NCBI GenBank assembly: GCA_937901745.1
Contig: CALGSZ010000137.1
Coordinates: 1 to 42,741, forward strand
DNA length: 42,741 bases
From: an uncultured Chloroflexota bacterium
Lineage (GTDB): Bacteria > Chloroflexota > Chloroflexia > Thermomicrobiales > UBA6265
Direction of reading: 5' to 3'
Part shown: positions 26,356-35,900 of the stretch, in pieces
Position numbering within the stretch: position 1 is the first letter of the stretch
Layout of the letters: each line of letters starts with the position of its first letter
Made by a program: the position numbers and the translations under genes
Notes under the pieces: model-generated
Seen by the model: the letters and a program-made list of their open reading frames with translations, nothing else
What the model was told of the DNA's origin: nothing
Database searches by the model: none

Positions 26356-26593
26356 ATGTGCCATTAGTCTCCCCCCACTTTTCCTACAATCCGTGCCATT
26401 CTGAACCTAAGAAGCTTCGGACGCGGGCTGTGAGCCGGGTCGCGTTTTCGCGCGGCTGATGGTTGTTGGTTCACGGAAGCGTCTTGAGTTGGCACGTTCG
26501 GGTGAGCGAATCGCGCACCGGGCGCGGCGTGGCTTCGTTCTGCTCTGCCGCCCCGCTGCTGCTTCGCCACCTTCATCAAAGAGGTACGGCGAG

Positions 26594-28363
26594 ATGTGCG
26601 GCATCTTTGGTTACGTCGGTGAGCAGGCGCAACTTGGGGGGATGATTCTCGACGCGCTCAAGCGTCTCGAGTACCGCGGATACGATTCTTGGGGCATCGC
26701 GGTCGGGGTCAACGGCCATATCAGCGTCGAGAAACAGCCGGGCAAAATCGCCAACGCCACGGTCTCGTTTCCACCGTCCGATATCGGCTTCGGTCACACG
26801 CGCTGGGCGACGCACGGCGGCGTGACGCGAGCGAATGCACACCCGCACCTCGATTGCACTGGGTGCATCGCGGTCATCCACAACGGCATCATCGAGAATT
26901 ACCGGGAGCTCCGCGATGAGCTGACCGCTCGCGGGCACACCTTCCGCTCCGAGACGGACACCGAAGTCGTCGCCCACCTTCTCGAGGAGGCGACCGCCGA
27001 CGGAACGACTGACCTGCCAGCGGCCCTTGCCAGCGTCTTCGCGCGGCTCGAAGGGCTGAGTGCCATCATCGCGCTCGATCTCCGCACGCGCTCGCTCGTC
27101 GCGGCCAAGAACGTCTCGCCGCTGGTAGTCGGCACCGGCCCGCGCGGACTCTCGATTGCTTCTGATGCGCTTGCCCTTCGCGGCCACGCGGATCAGATCC
27201 TCTACCTGGAGGACCATCACCTCGTCCATCTTCACCGCTCGGGCCTCACGCTCTACGACCGGCGCACGATGGAGCGGATCGAACCGGAGTTCGTCCCGCT
27301 GCAGCTCGACAGCCGCGATGTCGAGCTGAACGGTCACCCGCACTACATGTCAAAGGAAATGGCCGAGCAGCCTGACGTCCTCGAGCGCCTCGTCACACAG
27401 GGCAAGCCGGCGATCCACGCACTCGCCGAGGCGATCAAGGAGTCGAACGGCACTTTCTTTGTCGGCTGCGGCACGGCCTCCTACGCGGCCCTCAGCGGCG
27501 CGTATCTCTTCAGCCGAATTGCTTCGCATCACGTGAACTTCGTCGTCGGCTCGGAATTCAAATACCACGAGCATTTCCTGACGCCGCGCAGCCTTGTCGT
27601 CGCCCTCTCCCAGAGCGGCGAGACGGCCGATGTCATTGAGGCGATGATCGCGGCTAGAAAGCGCGGCTCGCGGCTCGGCGCGCTGGTCAACGTCCCGCAG
27701 TCCACGCTCGACCGGATGGTTGACCTGCGTGTCCACCTCAACGCCGGTCCGGAGCAGTGCGTCCTCTCGACGAAGGCATACACGGCGAAAGTCGCGGTGC
27801 TCCTGCTAGCGGCGCACGCGCTGCGCGGCACCTACGACGAGGGAGCGGAGCTGGTTCGCAGCGCGGCCGCGGGTCTCCGCGAGATGCTCAGCGAATCGTG
27901 GCTCTCGCGGCTGCGAGAGGTAGCGCGAACGATTCACCGCGCGGAGCATCTCTATATCATCGGCCGTGGCCTGTCCTACCCCACGGCGCTCGAGGCGGCG
28001 CTCAAGATCAAGGAAGTGAGTTATATTCATGCCGAGGGGTTTGCGGGCGGCGAGTTGAAGCACGGCGTCATCGCGCTCATCTCCCCAGGAACGCCTTGCG
28101 TCGTCTACGCCCCGAATGATGAGACACGCGCCGATATCTTGTCCGGAGCAATGGAGCTCAAGAGCCGCGGCGGCTACATCATCGGCATCGGTCCTACCTT
28201 CGATCCCGTCTTCGACGTCCACCTGCCGACGCCAGACGTCGGCGATGCGGCCCCGCTCGTCCAGGCACTCCCGGCACAAATGCTGGGGTACCACGCGGCG
28301 CTGCTCCGAGGTAACGATCCGGACAAGCCGCGCAATCTTGCCAAGAGCGTGACCGTGAAGTGA
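26594..28363 (+). CDS. glmS: Glucosamine-fructose-6-phosphate aminotransferase (isomerizing)
   Basis: 589 residues. The start is fixed by MCGIFGYVG: after Met removal, Cys1 is the glutaminase nucleophile. The open frame extends 45 codons upstream, but that is leader. An N-terminal glutaminase (GHTRWATHGGVTRANAHPH), then two SIS sugar-isomerase domains (VGCGTASYAALSGAYLF, SQSGETADVIEAM, LSTKAYTAKVA, EVSYIHAEGFAGGELKHG), end in LAKSVTVK, close to the family's conserved tail. It makes glucosamine-6-phosphate, first precursor of UDP-GlcNAc and peptidoglycan. Feedback control by the upstream ribozyme is expected. Overlaps tatD by 4 bp. Confidence 0.98.
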   Translation: MCGIFGYVGEQAQLGGMILDALKRLEYRGYDSWGIAVGVNGHISVEKQPGKIANATVSFPPSDIGFGHTRWATHGGVTRANAHPHLDCTGCIAVIHNGIIENYRELRDELTARGHTFRSETDTEVVAHLLEEATADGTTDLPAALASVFARLEGLSAIIALDLRTRSLVAAKNVSPLVVGTGPRGLSIASDALALRGHADQILYLEDHHLVHLHRSGLTLYDRRTMERIEPEFVPLQLDSRDVELNGHPHYMSKEMAEQPDVLERLVTQGKPAIHALAEAIKESNGTFFVGCGTASYAALSGAYLFSRIASHHVNFVVGSEFKYHEHFLTPRSLVVALSQSGETADVIEAMIAARKRGSRLGALVNVPQSTLDRMVDLRVHLNAGPEQCVLSTKAYTAKVAVLLLAAHALRGTYDEGAELVRSAAAGLREMLSESWLSRLREVARTIHRAEHLYIIGRGLSYPTALEAALKIKEVSYIHAEGFAGGELKHGVIALISPGTPCVVYAPNDETRADILSGAMELKSRGGYIIGIGPTFDPVFDVHLPTPDVGDAAPLVQALPAQMLGYHAALLRGNDPDKPRNLAKSVTVK

Positions 28364-29184
28364 CTGACGCAGACGGATCGCCGACGTTCATTGATACCCA
28401 TGCGCATCTCGACGACGGGCAGTTCGAGCGAGATCTCGATGCCGTCCTGACCAGCGCGCGGGCCGTCGGCGTCCGTCACGTCATCAACATTGGCTATCGC
28501 CCGGAGCGATGGGAGACCACGATCGCACTAGCCGCGCGGTCGGCAATGGTCTCCTTCACGCTCGGCGTCCACCCGCACCACGCCGACGAATGGTCCGACG
28601 AAACGGGACGCCGGCTGCAAGCGGTGGCCACCGAGCACACTCCGGTCGCGATCGGCGAAATCGGCCTCGACTACTTTCGCGACTTCTCCGATCGAGAAGT
28701 GCAGCGCCGTGCGCTCGCCGCACAACTCGAGCTTGCGTCCCGCCTCGGCCTGCCGGTCGTCTTCCACCTGCGCGGCGACGTCGAGAGCGATCTCCTCGCG
28801 ATCCTGCGGGACGCTCCGCCGGTCCCGGCCGTTTTCCACAGCTTCGACGGCTCGGCCGATTTGGCGGACTTCGCGCTCGAACGCGGTGATATCTTCGGCG
28901 TGGGCGGATTGGCAACGCGACCGTCATCGACGCGCCTGCGAGAGATCGTCGCTCGACTTCCGCTGGACCGGATCGTTCTCGAAACGGATAGCCCTTACCT
29001 GGCCCCGGCCGGCGTCCGGGACCGCCGCAATTCGCCCGTGAACATCCCGGTCATCGCGCGGTCGCTCGCGGAGCTGAAATCGGCGCCGCTCGAGCAGGTC
29101 GCCGCGGCGACGACCGCGAACGCGGTCCGCTTTTTCGGCTTGCCCGCCGTGCTGCTGGAGGCGACACCGGAGGCAGTCGGATGA
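28360..29184 (+). CDS. tatD: TatD family metal-dependent DNase
   Basis: 274 residues from GTG at 28360, overlapping the glmS stop (GTGA). A TIM-barrel amidohydrolase-like TatD: metal ligands in FIDTHAHLDD (10-19), GEIGLDYFRDFS, VVFHLRG and VFHSFDGS, and the terminal LETDSPYLAPAGVRDRRN. TatD proteins are Mg-dependent 3'-5' exonucleases or deoxyribonucleases linked to DNA repair and oxidative damage. It forms a tightly coupled group with glmS and rdgB. Length and motifs are normal. Confidence 0.94.
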   Translation: MTDADGSPTFIDTHAHLDDGQFERDLDAVLTSARAVGVRHVINIGYRPERWETTIALAARSAMVSFTLGVHPHHADEWSDETGRRLQAVATEHTPVAIGEIGLDYFRDFSDREVQRRALAAQLELASRLGLPVVFHLRGDVESDLLAILRDAPPVPAVFHSFDGSADLADFALERGDIFGVGGLATRPSSTRLREIVARLPLDRIVLETDSPYLAPAGVRDRRNSPVNIPVIARSLAELKSAPLEQVAAATTANAVRFFGLPAVLLEATPEAVG

Positions 29185-29801
29185 CAGGCAAGACGCGGGA
29201 GCTTGTCGTCGCGACGAGCAATCCAGGCAAGCTCGCGGAATTTCGGCGGCTCCTCCCCGCGTCCGTCATGCTCCTTTCGCTGACGGACCTCGGCATCGAA
29301 TCGCCTCCAGAGACAGGCGAGACGTTCGCCGAGAACGCGCGGTTGAAAGCAATCGCGGCCGCTCAACAGTCCGGCCGCTTGGCGATCGCGGACGATTCCG
29401 GGCTCGAAGTCGACGCCCTCGGCGGCGCGCCTGGCGTGCGCTCCGCTCGTTACGCGGGCGAGCCGGCTAACGAGGCGGCGAATCGCGCGCGGTTGCTTGC
29501 CGAATTGCAAGGTGTTCCCCCTGAGCAGCGGACAGCGCGGTTCCGCTGCGTCGTGGCGCTGGCAGCGCCGACTGGACTCATCGGTGAGGCAGAGGGGACG
29601 TGCGAAGGCGCAATCTCAGAGGCAGAAGCAGGCACCCACGGATTCGGGTACGACCCGCTCTTCCTCCTGCCCGACGGTCGCACCATGGCCCAACTCCTGC
29701 CTCATGAGAAAGATGCGATCAGCCATCGTGCTCGCGCGTACGCGGCGATCCTGCCGACGCTGAAGCGCGCGCTGGGCCTGGCTGAGTCTGACGGAATGTG
29801 A
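29181..29801 (+). CDS. rdgB: XTP/dITP pyrophosphatase (RdgB/HAM1)
   Basis: 206 residues. N-terminal VVATSNPGKLAEFRRLL, catalytic region IADDSGLEVDALGGAPGVRSARYAG, then GFGYDPLFLLPDGRTMAQL and ISHRARA are the HAM1 signatures. It hydrolyses deaminated purine nucleotides (dITP, XTP) to monophosphates, keeping them out of DNA. The ATG overlaps the tatD stop (ATGA). It makes sense beside tatD and polX as a genome-maintenance cluster. Confidence 0.97.
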   Translation: MTGKTRELVVATSNPGKLAEFRRLLPASVMLLSLTDLGIESPPETGETFAENARLKAIAAAQQSGRLAIADDSGLEVDALGGAPGVRSARYAGEPANEAANRARLLAELQGVPPEQRTARFRCVVALAAPTGLIGEAEGTCEGAISEAEAGTHGFGYDPLFLLPDGRTMAQLLPHEKDAISHRARAYAAILPTLKRALGLAESDGM

Positions 29802-29810
29802 GGAAACGCG

Positions 29811-31067
29811 ATGGCACTGCGAGCAATCGAGCATCGGACGCAGACACCTCAAGTTGCGCCATCGTTCGCGGATTGGCGCGCTCGCGTGGTGGCCAGCGGT
29901 GCGCGGCCGATTATTCTTGTCGCCGGATCGCGCGGCAAGACGACCGTCGTTCGTGTGCTCGATTCCATCTTTCGCGCCGCGGGTCTGCGCACCGCGACCT
30001 GGACAGATCTCGGCGTCGAGATCGATGCCGTCCGCCAGCGCGGTGAGCTGGTTCCGTGGTCGCGGGTTGCGATGCTGCTCGACCAAGGCAAGCTCGACGT
30101 CGCCATCCAAGAGGTCGATTGGCTCACGATCCCGACGCAAGGGCTGCGCGAGGAAGCGTTTCCGCTCGTGATCGTCACCAATGTCTGCGCGAACCGCGAG
30201 GCGTGCTTGATCCACGGTGAGGCCAAGCTGGCGACGCAACTCCTCCCGACCGTGCTCGCTTCCGCAACCCGCGACGGCGTGGTGGTGCTCAACGGCGAGG
30301 ATTTCGCGGTCGCCGGCGAGGAGGTGCCGCGCGAGCGGCCGGAGATCTTGACCGCTCTCAGCAAAGATGTGCCGCTCCTCCGAGTTCGTCTCCAGTCCGG
30401 GGAGATCGGAGCGTGGTTGGACGAAGGTCAACTCGTCTTCGGCAGCCAAGACGCACAAGAAGTGATCTGCCAGGCGTCTGAGTTGAACTTCGCGCTCCAC
30501 GGCGCCGCCGGGTTCCACGTCCACAACGCGCTATCGGCTGCCGCGGCGGCAATCCTCTGTGGGCTGCCCGTCGAGCTCGTCGGCAAGGCCCTGCGCTCCT
30601 ACCGTCCCGCTCCGCTGCGGTCGCCCGGCTCGTTCAACTGCATCGAGATTGGCGAGATCCTGGCCGTCGTCGGCCGGCCGGAACCTTCGTGGTTTCTCCG
30701 GCCCGTCCTGCGCGCCATGCGCGACCGGAAGCGCCTGATCACCGTTGCCGGCACACTCGATGGAGTGCCTGAGGTGGACCTGCCGGAGGTGGGTAGGCTC
30801 CTGGGCCGATCGAGCGCGGCCGTCGTGATCCACTCGGAGGAAGAGCGACCAGAGCGCTCCGAGGCGCTGCGCAACGGAATCGCGCTGAACGAGGTGCCGC
30901 CGCCGATTGTTCACACGACGACGGAGCGGCGCGCTGTCACCCGCGCGCTCTCGCTCGCGCGGCCCCGAGACGGTATCCTCGTGCTCGCCGATCACCCCAT
31001 CCCGGTCCTGCGCGCGCTGCTTCGACACGCCGAAATTGCGGCGAAGCGCGAGCTTACCGCGGACTGA
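29811..31067 (+). CDS. Mur-ligase-like protein, function unknown
   Basis: 418 residues. A P-loop GSRGKTT at 39-45 (Mur ligase type) is followed by ATWTDLGVEI and by a central stretch (LVIVTNVCANREACLIHG, VVLNGEDFAV, HNALSAAAAAILCGLP) that resembles the Mur-ligase half of cyanophycin synthetase and the CapB/PgsB poly-glutamate ligases. The C-terminal domain keeps the fold pattern (RPVLRAMRDRKRLITVAGTLDG), but the usual DYAHNP-type motif is replaced by VVGRPEPSWFLRPVL. There is no ATP-grasp half as in CphA. It probably uses ATP to form an amide bond on an unknown acid or peptide, or is a non-ligase derivative. SD GAGGAAA before the ATG; 9 nt after rdgB. Confidence 0.75.
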   Translation: MALRAIEHRTQTPQVAPSFADWRARVVASGARPIILVAGSRGKTTVVRVLDSIFRAAGLRTATWTDLGVEIDAVRQRGELVPWSRVAMLLDQGKLDVAIQEVDWLTIPTQGLREEAFPLVIVTNVCANREACLIHGEAKLATQLLPTVLASATRDGVVVLNGEDFAVAGEEVPRERPEILTALSKDVPLLRVRLQSGEIGAWLDEGQLVFGSQDAQEVICQASELNFALHGAAGFHVHNALSAAAAAILCGLPVELVGKALRSYRPAPLRSPGSFNCIEIGEILAVVGRPEPSWFLRPVLRAMRDRKRLITVAGTLDGVPEVDLPEVGRLLGRSSAAVVIHSEEERPERSEALRNGIALNEVPPPIVHTTTERRAVTRALSLARPRDGILVLADHPIPVLRALLRHAEIAAKRELTAD

Positions 31068-31090
31068 GCGCGAGGCAATCGAGAGTCAGT

Positions 31091-32770
31091 ATGGCCAACC
31101 CGACGAATGCCGAGATTGCCGACCTCTTGGAGCGCATGGGGCGTCTCCTGGAGATCGGCGGCGAGAGCGCGTTTCGATTCCGCGCTTACCTTCGCGCCGC
31201 GGAGACGATTCGCACGCACGCGACGCCTGTCGCCGAGCTGGCGCGGGCCGGCAAGCTGCGGACAATCCCTGGGATCGGTGAAGGCATCGCCGGCATCATC
31301 AGGGAGTATCTAGACACCGGCACCGTCCAATCCCTGGAAGAAATCGAAAGGAAGGTTCCGCCGACGCTTCTCGAGCTGACAGCCATCCCTGGGCTTGGAG
31401 CCAAGACCGCGTATCGCCTCTACACCGAGCTGGGGATCGTGGATCTTGCTGGGCTTGAAGCGGCAGTGGCTGGGCAGCGGCTGCGGACGCTGCCTGGTAT
31501 GTCTGAGCGGACGGAGACGAAGATCGCCGAAGGAATCGCCGCGCTCCGCCGCCGGACGGGCCGGCACCGTCTCGGCACTGTGCTCCCGCTGGGGCGGCAG
31601 CTCGTCGCCGAATTGGAGAAAGAGCTGCCGCCAGGTACGCGGGTGAGTCTCGCGGGCAGCGTGCGGCGCATGCTTGAGACGGTAGGCGACCTCGATATCG
31701 TCATCGGCACGGACGAGCCCGAGCGCGTGGTCAACGCGATCAAGCAGCACCCGTCGGTCGCACGCGTGCGCGAGCTCCAAGGCGACTCGCTGACCGTGGA
31801 GACCACCAACGGCGTGCGAGCCGATATCTACCTCTCCCCGACCGCGACCTATGGCACCAACCTCGTCCGCGGCACCGGTTCCGATGCGCACCTGGCGCTC
31901 CTCGGCGCCCTTCCAGAGAGCCCGTCAGAAGAAGACCTCTACGAGCGCCTCGGACTCCCTTGGATTCCACCCGAACTCCGGCAAGGGCTCGACGAAATCG
32001 AGCTTGCAAGAGCCGGTAATCTGGATTCGCTCATCACCATCCAGGACATCCGCGGCGAATTCCACTCCCACACGACGTGGAGCGACGGCGCCCTCAGTGT
32101 CCTCGAAATGGCTCAGGCGGCGGAGATTCACGGCTACCAATTTCTCGGTATCTCGGATCACACGCACAGCCTTGGCGTGGCCCGTGGCCTCGATGTCGAG
32201 CGGCTCCGCCAGCAGCGGGTGGAAATCGACGCGGCCAATCAGGAAGTTGGTATCCGAGTCTTCGCTGGCGCGGAAGTGGAAGTCGCGCGGGACGGACGGC
32301 TCGATTTCGAGGACGAGGTATTGGCCGAGCTCGACTTCGCGATCGCCTCGACGCACGTCGGCTTAAGGCAGCCGCGAGAGGTGCTGACTCAGCGGCTAAT
32401 CGGCGTCCTCGAGAACCCGAACATCGACATCATCGCCCATCCCAGCGGGCGCCTCATCGAGCAGCGGGAGGGCGGCGACTTCGACTGGGAGAAGGTTTTC
32501 GCCACCGCCGCCCGGACGGGGACTATCCTCGAGATCAACTCCGACCCCGCCAGGCTCGACCTCGACGCGGCACACGCCCGCCAAGCGCTCGCCGCCGGCT
32601 GCCTCCTGACCATCAACTGCGACGCTCATCATCCAGACCACTGGGCGCTGTTGGAGTACGGCGTCGCGATCGCTCGGCGGGCTGGCGCCACTCCAGACCG
32701 CGTCATTAACTGCTGGCCGATCGATCGCATCGAGGCGTGGCTGCGCTCACGCGGCTCATCGAAGCAGTGA
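31091..32770 (+). CDS. polX: DNA polymerase/3'-5' exonuclease PolX
   Basis: 559 residues. An N-terminal helix-hairpin-helix region (TIPGIGEGIAGII, AIPGLGAKTAYRL) leads to the family-X palm with GSVRRMLETVGDLDIVIG (189-206, Asp200 and Asp202) and the third Asp245 in VRADIYL. A PHP phosphoesterase domain starts at EFHSHTTWSDG (323-333). The enzyme fills short gaps in base-excision repair and carries Mn-dependent exonuclease activity. Odd: between TGSDAHLALLG and EEDLYERLGLPWIPPELR the segment is some 20 residues shorter than in relatives, removing part of the thumb. Last gene of the glmS-tatD-rdgB-murL-like group. Confidence 0.94.
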   Translation: MANPTNAEIADLLERMGRLLEIGGESAFRFRAYLRAAETIRTHATPVAELARAGKLRTIPGIGEGIAGIIREYLDTGTVQSLEEIERKVPPTLLELTAIPGLGAKTAYRLYTELGIVDLAGLEAAVAGQRLRTLPGMSERTETKIAEGIAALRRRTGRHRLGTVLPLGRQLVAELEKELPPGTRVSLAGSVRRMLETVGDLDIVIGTDEPERVVNAIKQHPSVARVRELQGDSLTVETTNGVRADIYLSPTATYGTNLVRGTGSDAHLALLGALPESPSEEDLYERLGLPWIPPELRQGLDEIELARAGNLDSLITIQDIRGEFHSHTTWSDGALSVLEMAQAAEIHGYQFLGISDHTHSLGVARGLDVERLRQQRVEIDAANQEVGIRVFAGAEVEVARDGRLDFEDEVLAELDFAIASTHVGLRQPREVLTQRLIGVLENPNIDIIAHPSGRLIEQREGGDFDWEKVFATAARTGTILEINSDPARLDLDAAHARQALAAGCLLTINCDAHHPDHWALLEYGVAIARRAGATPDRVINCWPIDRIEAWLRSRGSSKQ

Positions 32771-32824
32771 AGCGCCGTCTCGAACCCGTTCCCGGACAGG
32801 TATCTCCGAGCAACAGGTGAAAGA

Positions 32825-32857
32825 ATGACGGCTCCCCGAAGTAGCGGAAGCCGTCAT
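32825..32857. terminator. Hairpin between convergent polX and dnaE
   Basis: Arms ATGACGGCT (32825-32833) and AGCCGTCAT (32849-32857) with a 15-nt loop, 55 nt after polX and 82 nt after dnaE. T tracts are weak on both strands, so this is a possible bidirectional terminator. Confidence 0.5.
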
Positions 32858-32938
32858 AATCCACCCTATGTAAGGTCGGCGCCGACCACTCCTGTCGAGG
32901 GAGCCAACTGGCCGTGACAGCCCCCACGCCGCGGGAAA

Positions 32939-35900
32939 CTATGAGGCCAGCAACTCCTCACGCACCTCGAACCGCTCCGGCCCTAAGACCTGCGTCAACG
33001 CGGCCGCGAGCTCATTACTCCACTCGACGCGGCGCGACCGACTCCGCAGCTTGACCGGGCCCTTAGAGGTTGGGACGTGTAAGACCACCTCATCGTCGCC
33101 CTCGTAATGCAACAGCAGCTCGTAGAGGTCGTGCATTAGCCGACGCTCTTGCTCGACGTCGGGCGCGGTCGGCAACTGCAGGTGGACCACCCGGCGCTTT
33201 CGCGGCCGGCGCTTGCCAACGGTCAATTCGGTAGTCGCCGTCTCGCAGATGAGCTGCACCTGTTCGCCGCGCCGGTCGACCTTGGCGACGATTTCCAGGA
33301 TCTGGTCCTCTTCCCAAAGCTCGGCGTACTGCTCGTAGCAATCGGGGAACGCGACCAGCTCGATAGTGCCGGTCAGATCCTCGAGCTCCATGATCGCCAT
33401 CGTCCGGTTCGTCTTCGTCGGCACGCGACGGACGCCGGTGATCATGGCGACCACCTTGACCTTCTCGCCGGAAGGACGCTCCGATATCGACACGATCGGG
33501 GCGATCCCCTCCATCCCGCCTTCGAGGATCTCCGTCAGCGGGTGATCGCTCAGGTAAAGACCGACCAACTCCTTCTCCCACGCCAGCAACTGCTTGCGCG
33601 GGATCTCCTTGACATCAACGACAAGCCGCGGCGGAGCGGCAACAGCGACCGCGCCGCCGAAGTCGAAGAGGCCCATCTGACCGCGCGCGACCGCCTTCTG
33701 CCGCTGCTGGCCAGCCGCAATGGCCGGCTCAAGCGCGCTGAGCACCCACGCTCGCGGCGACGGCGGCTGCCCGAAGCAATCGAGAGCGCCGCATTTCGCT
33801 AAGCACTCCACCGCGCGCTTTGACACCGCCGACCAATCAATCGCCTCGCAGAATGTTTCCAAGTCGGGGAAGCGGCCGCCGGGCTGCTTCGCACGCGCAT
33901 CCAGGATCGCGCGGACGGCGCCATGGCCAACGTTCTTAACCGCCGCCAGCCCGAACCGGACCGCCTCCTTCCCTTCCGGCGTGACTTCGACCGTGAACTC
34001 GAGATCGCTCAAGTTGATATCCGGCGGAAGCACCTCGATCCCGGCGCGCCGGCACTCGAGCACGTTGACGACGATCTTGTCGCTGTTGCCAATTTCGGTC
34101 GAGAGGATGGCGGCCATGAACTCGACCGGGAAGTTCGCCTTGAGGTACGCGGTTTGCGCGGCGATGACCGCGTAAGCGGCCGAGTGGGCCTTGTTGAAGC
34201 CGTAGCCGGCGAAGCGCTCGATCATGTCCCAGATCTCGCCGGCCAGCTCTTTCGAAACGCCTCGAGCGGTGCATCCTTCGATGAAGCGCCCGCGGTACTT
34301 CGCCATCTCCTCGGGCAGTTTCTTGCCCATCGCCTTGCGCAGACCGTCGCCCTCGGCCATCGAGAAGCCGGCCAGCACGTTCGCGATCTGCATGATCTGC
34401 TCTTGGTAGAGCGCGATTCCATACGTCTCTTTGAGGATCGGCTCCAGGTCCGGGTGCATGTATTCGATCGGCGTGCGACCGTGCTTCCGGGCGATATAGT
34501 CCGGCGCCATCTCCATCGGCCCCGGCCGGATCAGCGCCATCAACGCGATCAAGTCCTCGAAGCACGTCGGCGCGACGTCGATCGTCATCCGCGTCGTCAT
34601 CCCACCTTCAAGCTGGAAGATGCCGACGGTCTCACCGCGCCGCAGCAGCTCGTAGGCTTTCGGATCGTCGAGCGGGATGTTCTCCAGTGTGAGATCCGGC
34701 TTCTTCCGGCGCGCCAGCTCCACGGCCTTCCCGAGGATCGTTAGCGTGCTCAGGCCGAGGAAGTCCATCTTGAGCAGCCCGATCTCCTCGAGCCGCGTCA
34801 TCGGATACTGGGTGGTGACTTCGCCCTCGCTCTTGCCTCCGGCACGCTGCAGCGGAACATGCTCGACCAGCGGGTCGCGCGAGATGACCACGCCAGCCGC
34901 ATGCGTCGAAGAGTGCCGAGCAATGCCTTCGACCCGCTTCGCCGAGTCGATCAGCTCGCGCACCGTTGGATCCGACTCGTAGAGCTTGCGCAGCTCAGGT
35001 ACCTTCTCCAGCGCGCTGTCGATCGTCACGCCCGGCCCGGCGGGGATGAGCTTGGCGACCCGGTCCGTCTCCGCGAAGGAGAGCCCCATCGCCCGCCCCA
35101 CGTCGCGCACGGACGCCTTGGCCGCCATCGTTCCGAAGGTCGCGATCTGAGCCACCCGGTCGTCGCCGTACTTGCGAACGACGTAGTCGATCACCTCGCC
35201 GCGCCGGTCGTCCGCGAAGTCGATATCGATGTCCGGCATCGTGATGCGCGACGGGTTGAGGAACCGCTCGAAGATCAGGCCGTACTTCAAAGGATCGAGC
35301 GCGGTGATGCCGAGCGCGTAGGTAACGATGCTGCCGGCCGCGGAACCGCGTCCCGGTCCGACGAGGATGCCGTTGTCCTTCGCGAACTTCACGAAGTCCC
35401 AAACGACGAGGAAGTAGTTCGTGAAGCCCATATTGCGGATGACTTCCAGCTCATAGTTGAGCCGGGCACCCACTTCCCCATCGTCATGCCCGTACCGCTG
35501 CTTGACCCCCTCTCGACAGAGATGCTCGAGGTAGCTCTCGGGCGTGAACCCTTCCGGAACTTCAAAGTGAGGAAGGTGATACCCCTTGAAGCCCAGATCG
35601 AGGGTGCACATCTCGGCGATCCGGATCGTGTTGCTGAGCGCCTCCGGAATTTCGCCGAAGACCTGGGCCATCTCCTCCGGGCTCTTGAAATAGAGCTGAT
35701 TCGATTCCGACTTCAGCCGCTTCGGATCCTTGACCGTCGTATTCGTCTGAATACAGACCAGGAGATCCTGATAGGGAGCATCTTCCGCGCTGCAGTAATG
35801 GACATCGTTCGTTGCGACGAGCGGGAGGTTGAGCCGGCGAGCGAGCTCGATCAGGTCGCGGTTGGTGTCGCGCTGCTCCTTCAGGCCGTGGTCTTGAATC

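Noticed and set aside
26459..26593. 45-codon upstream extension of glmS
   Set aside because: GlmS must begin Met-Cys for its N-terminal nucleophile; the extension is leader RNA.
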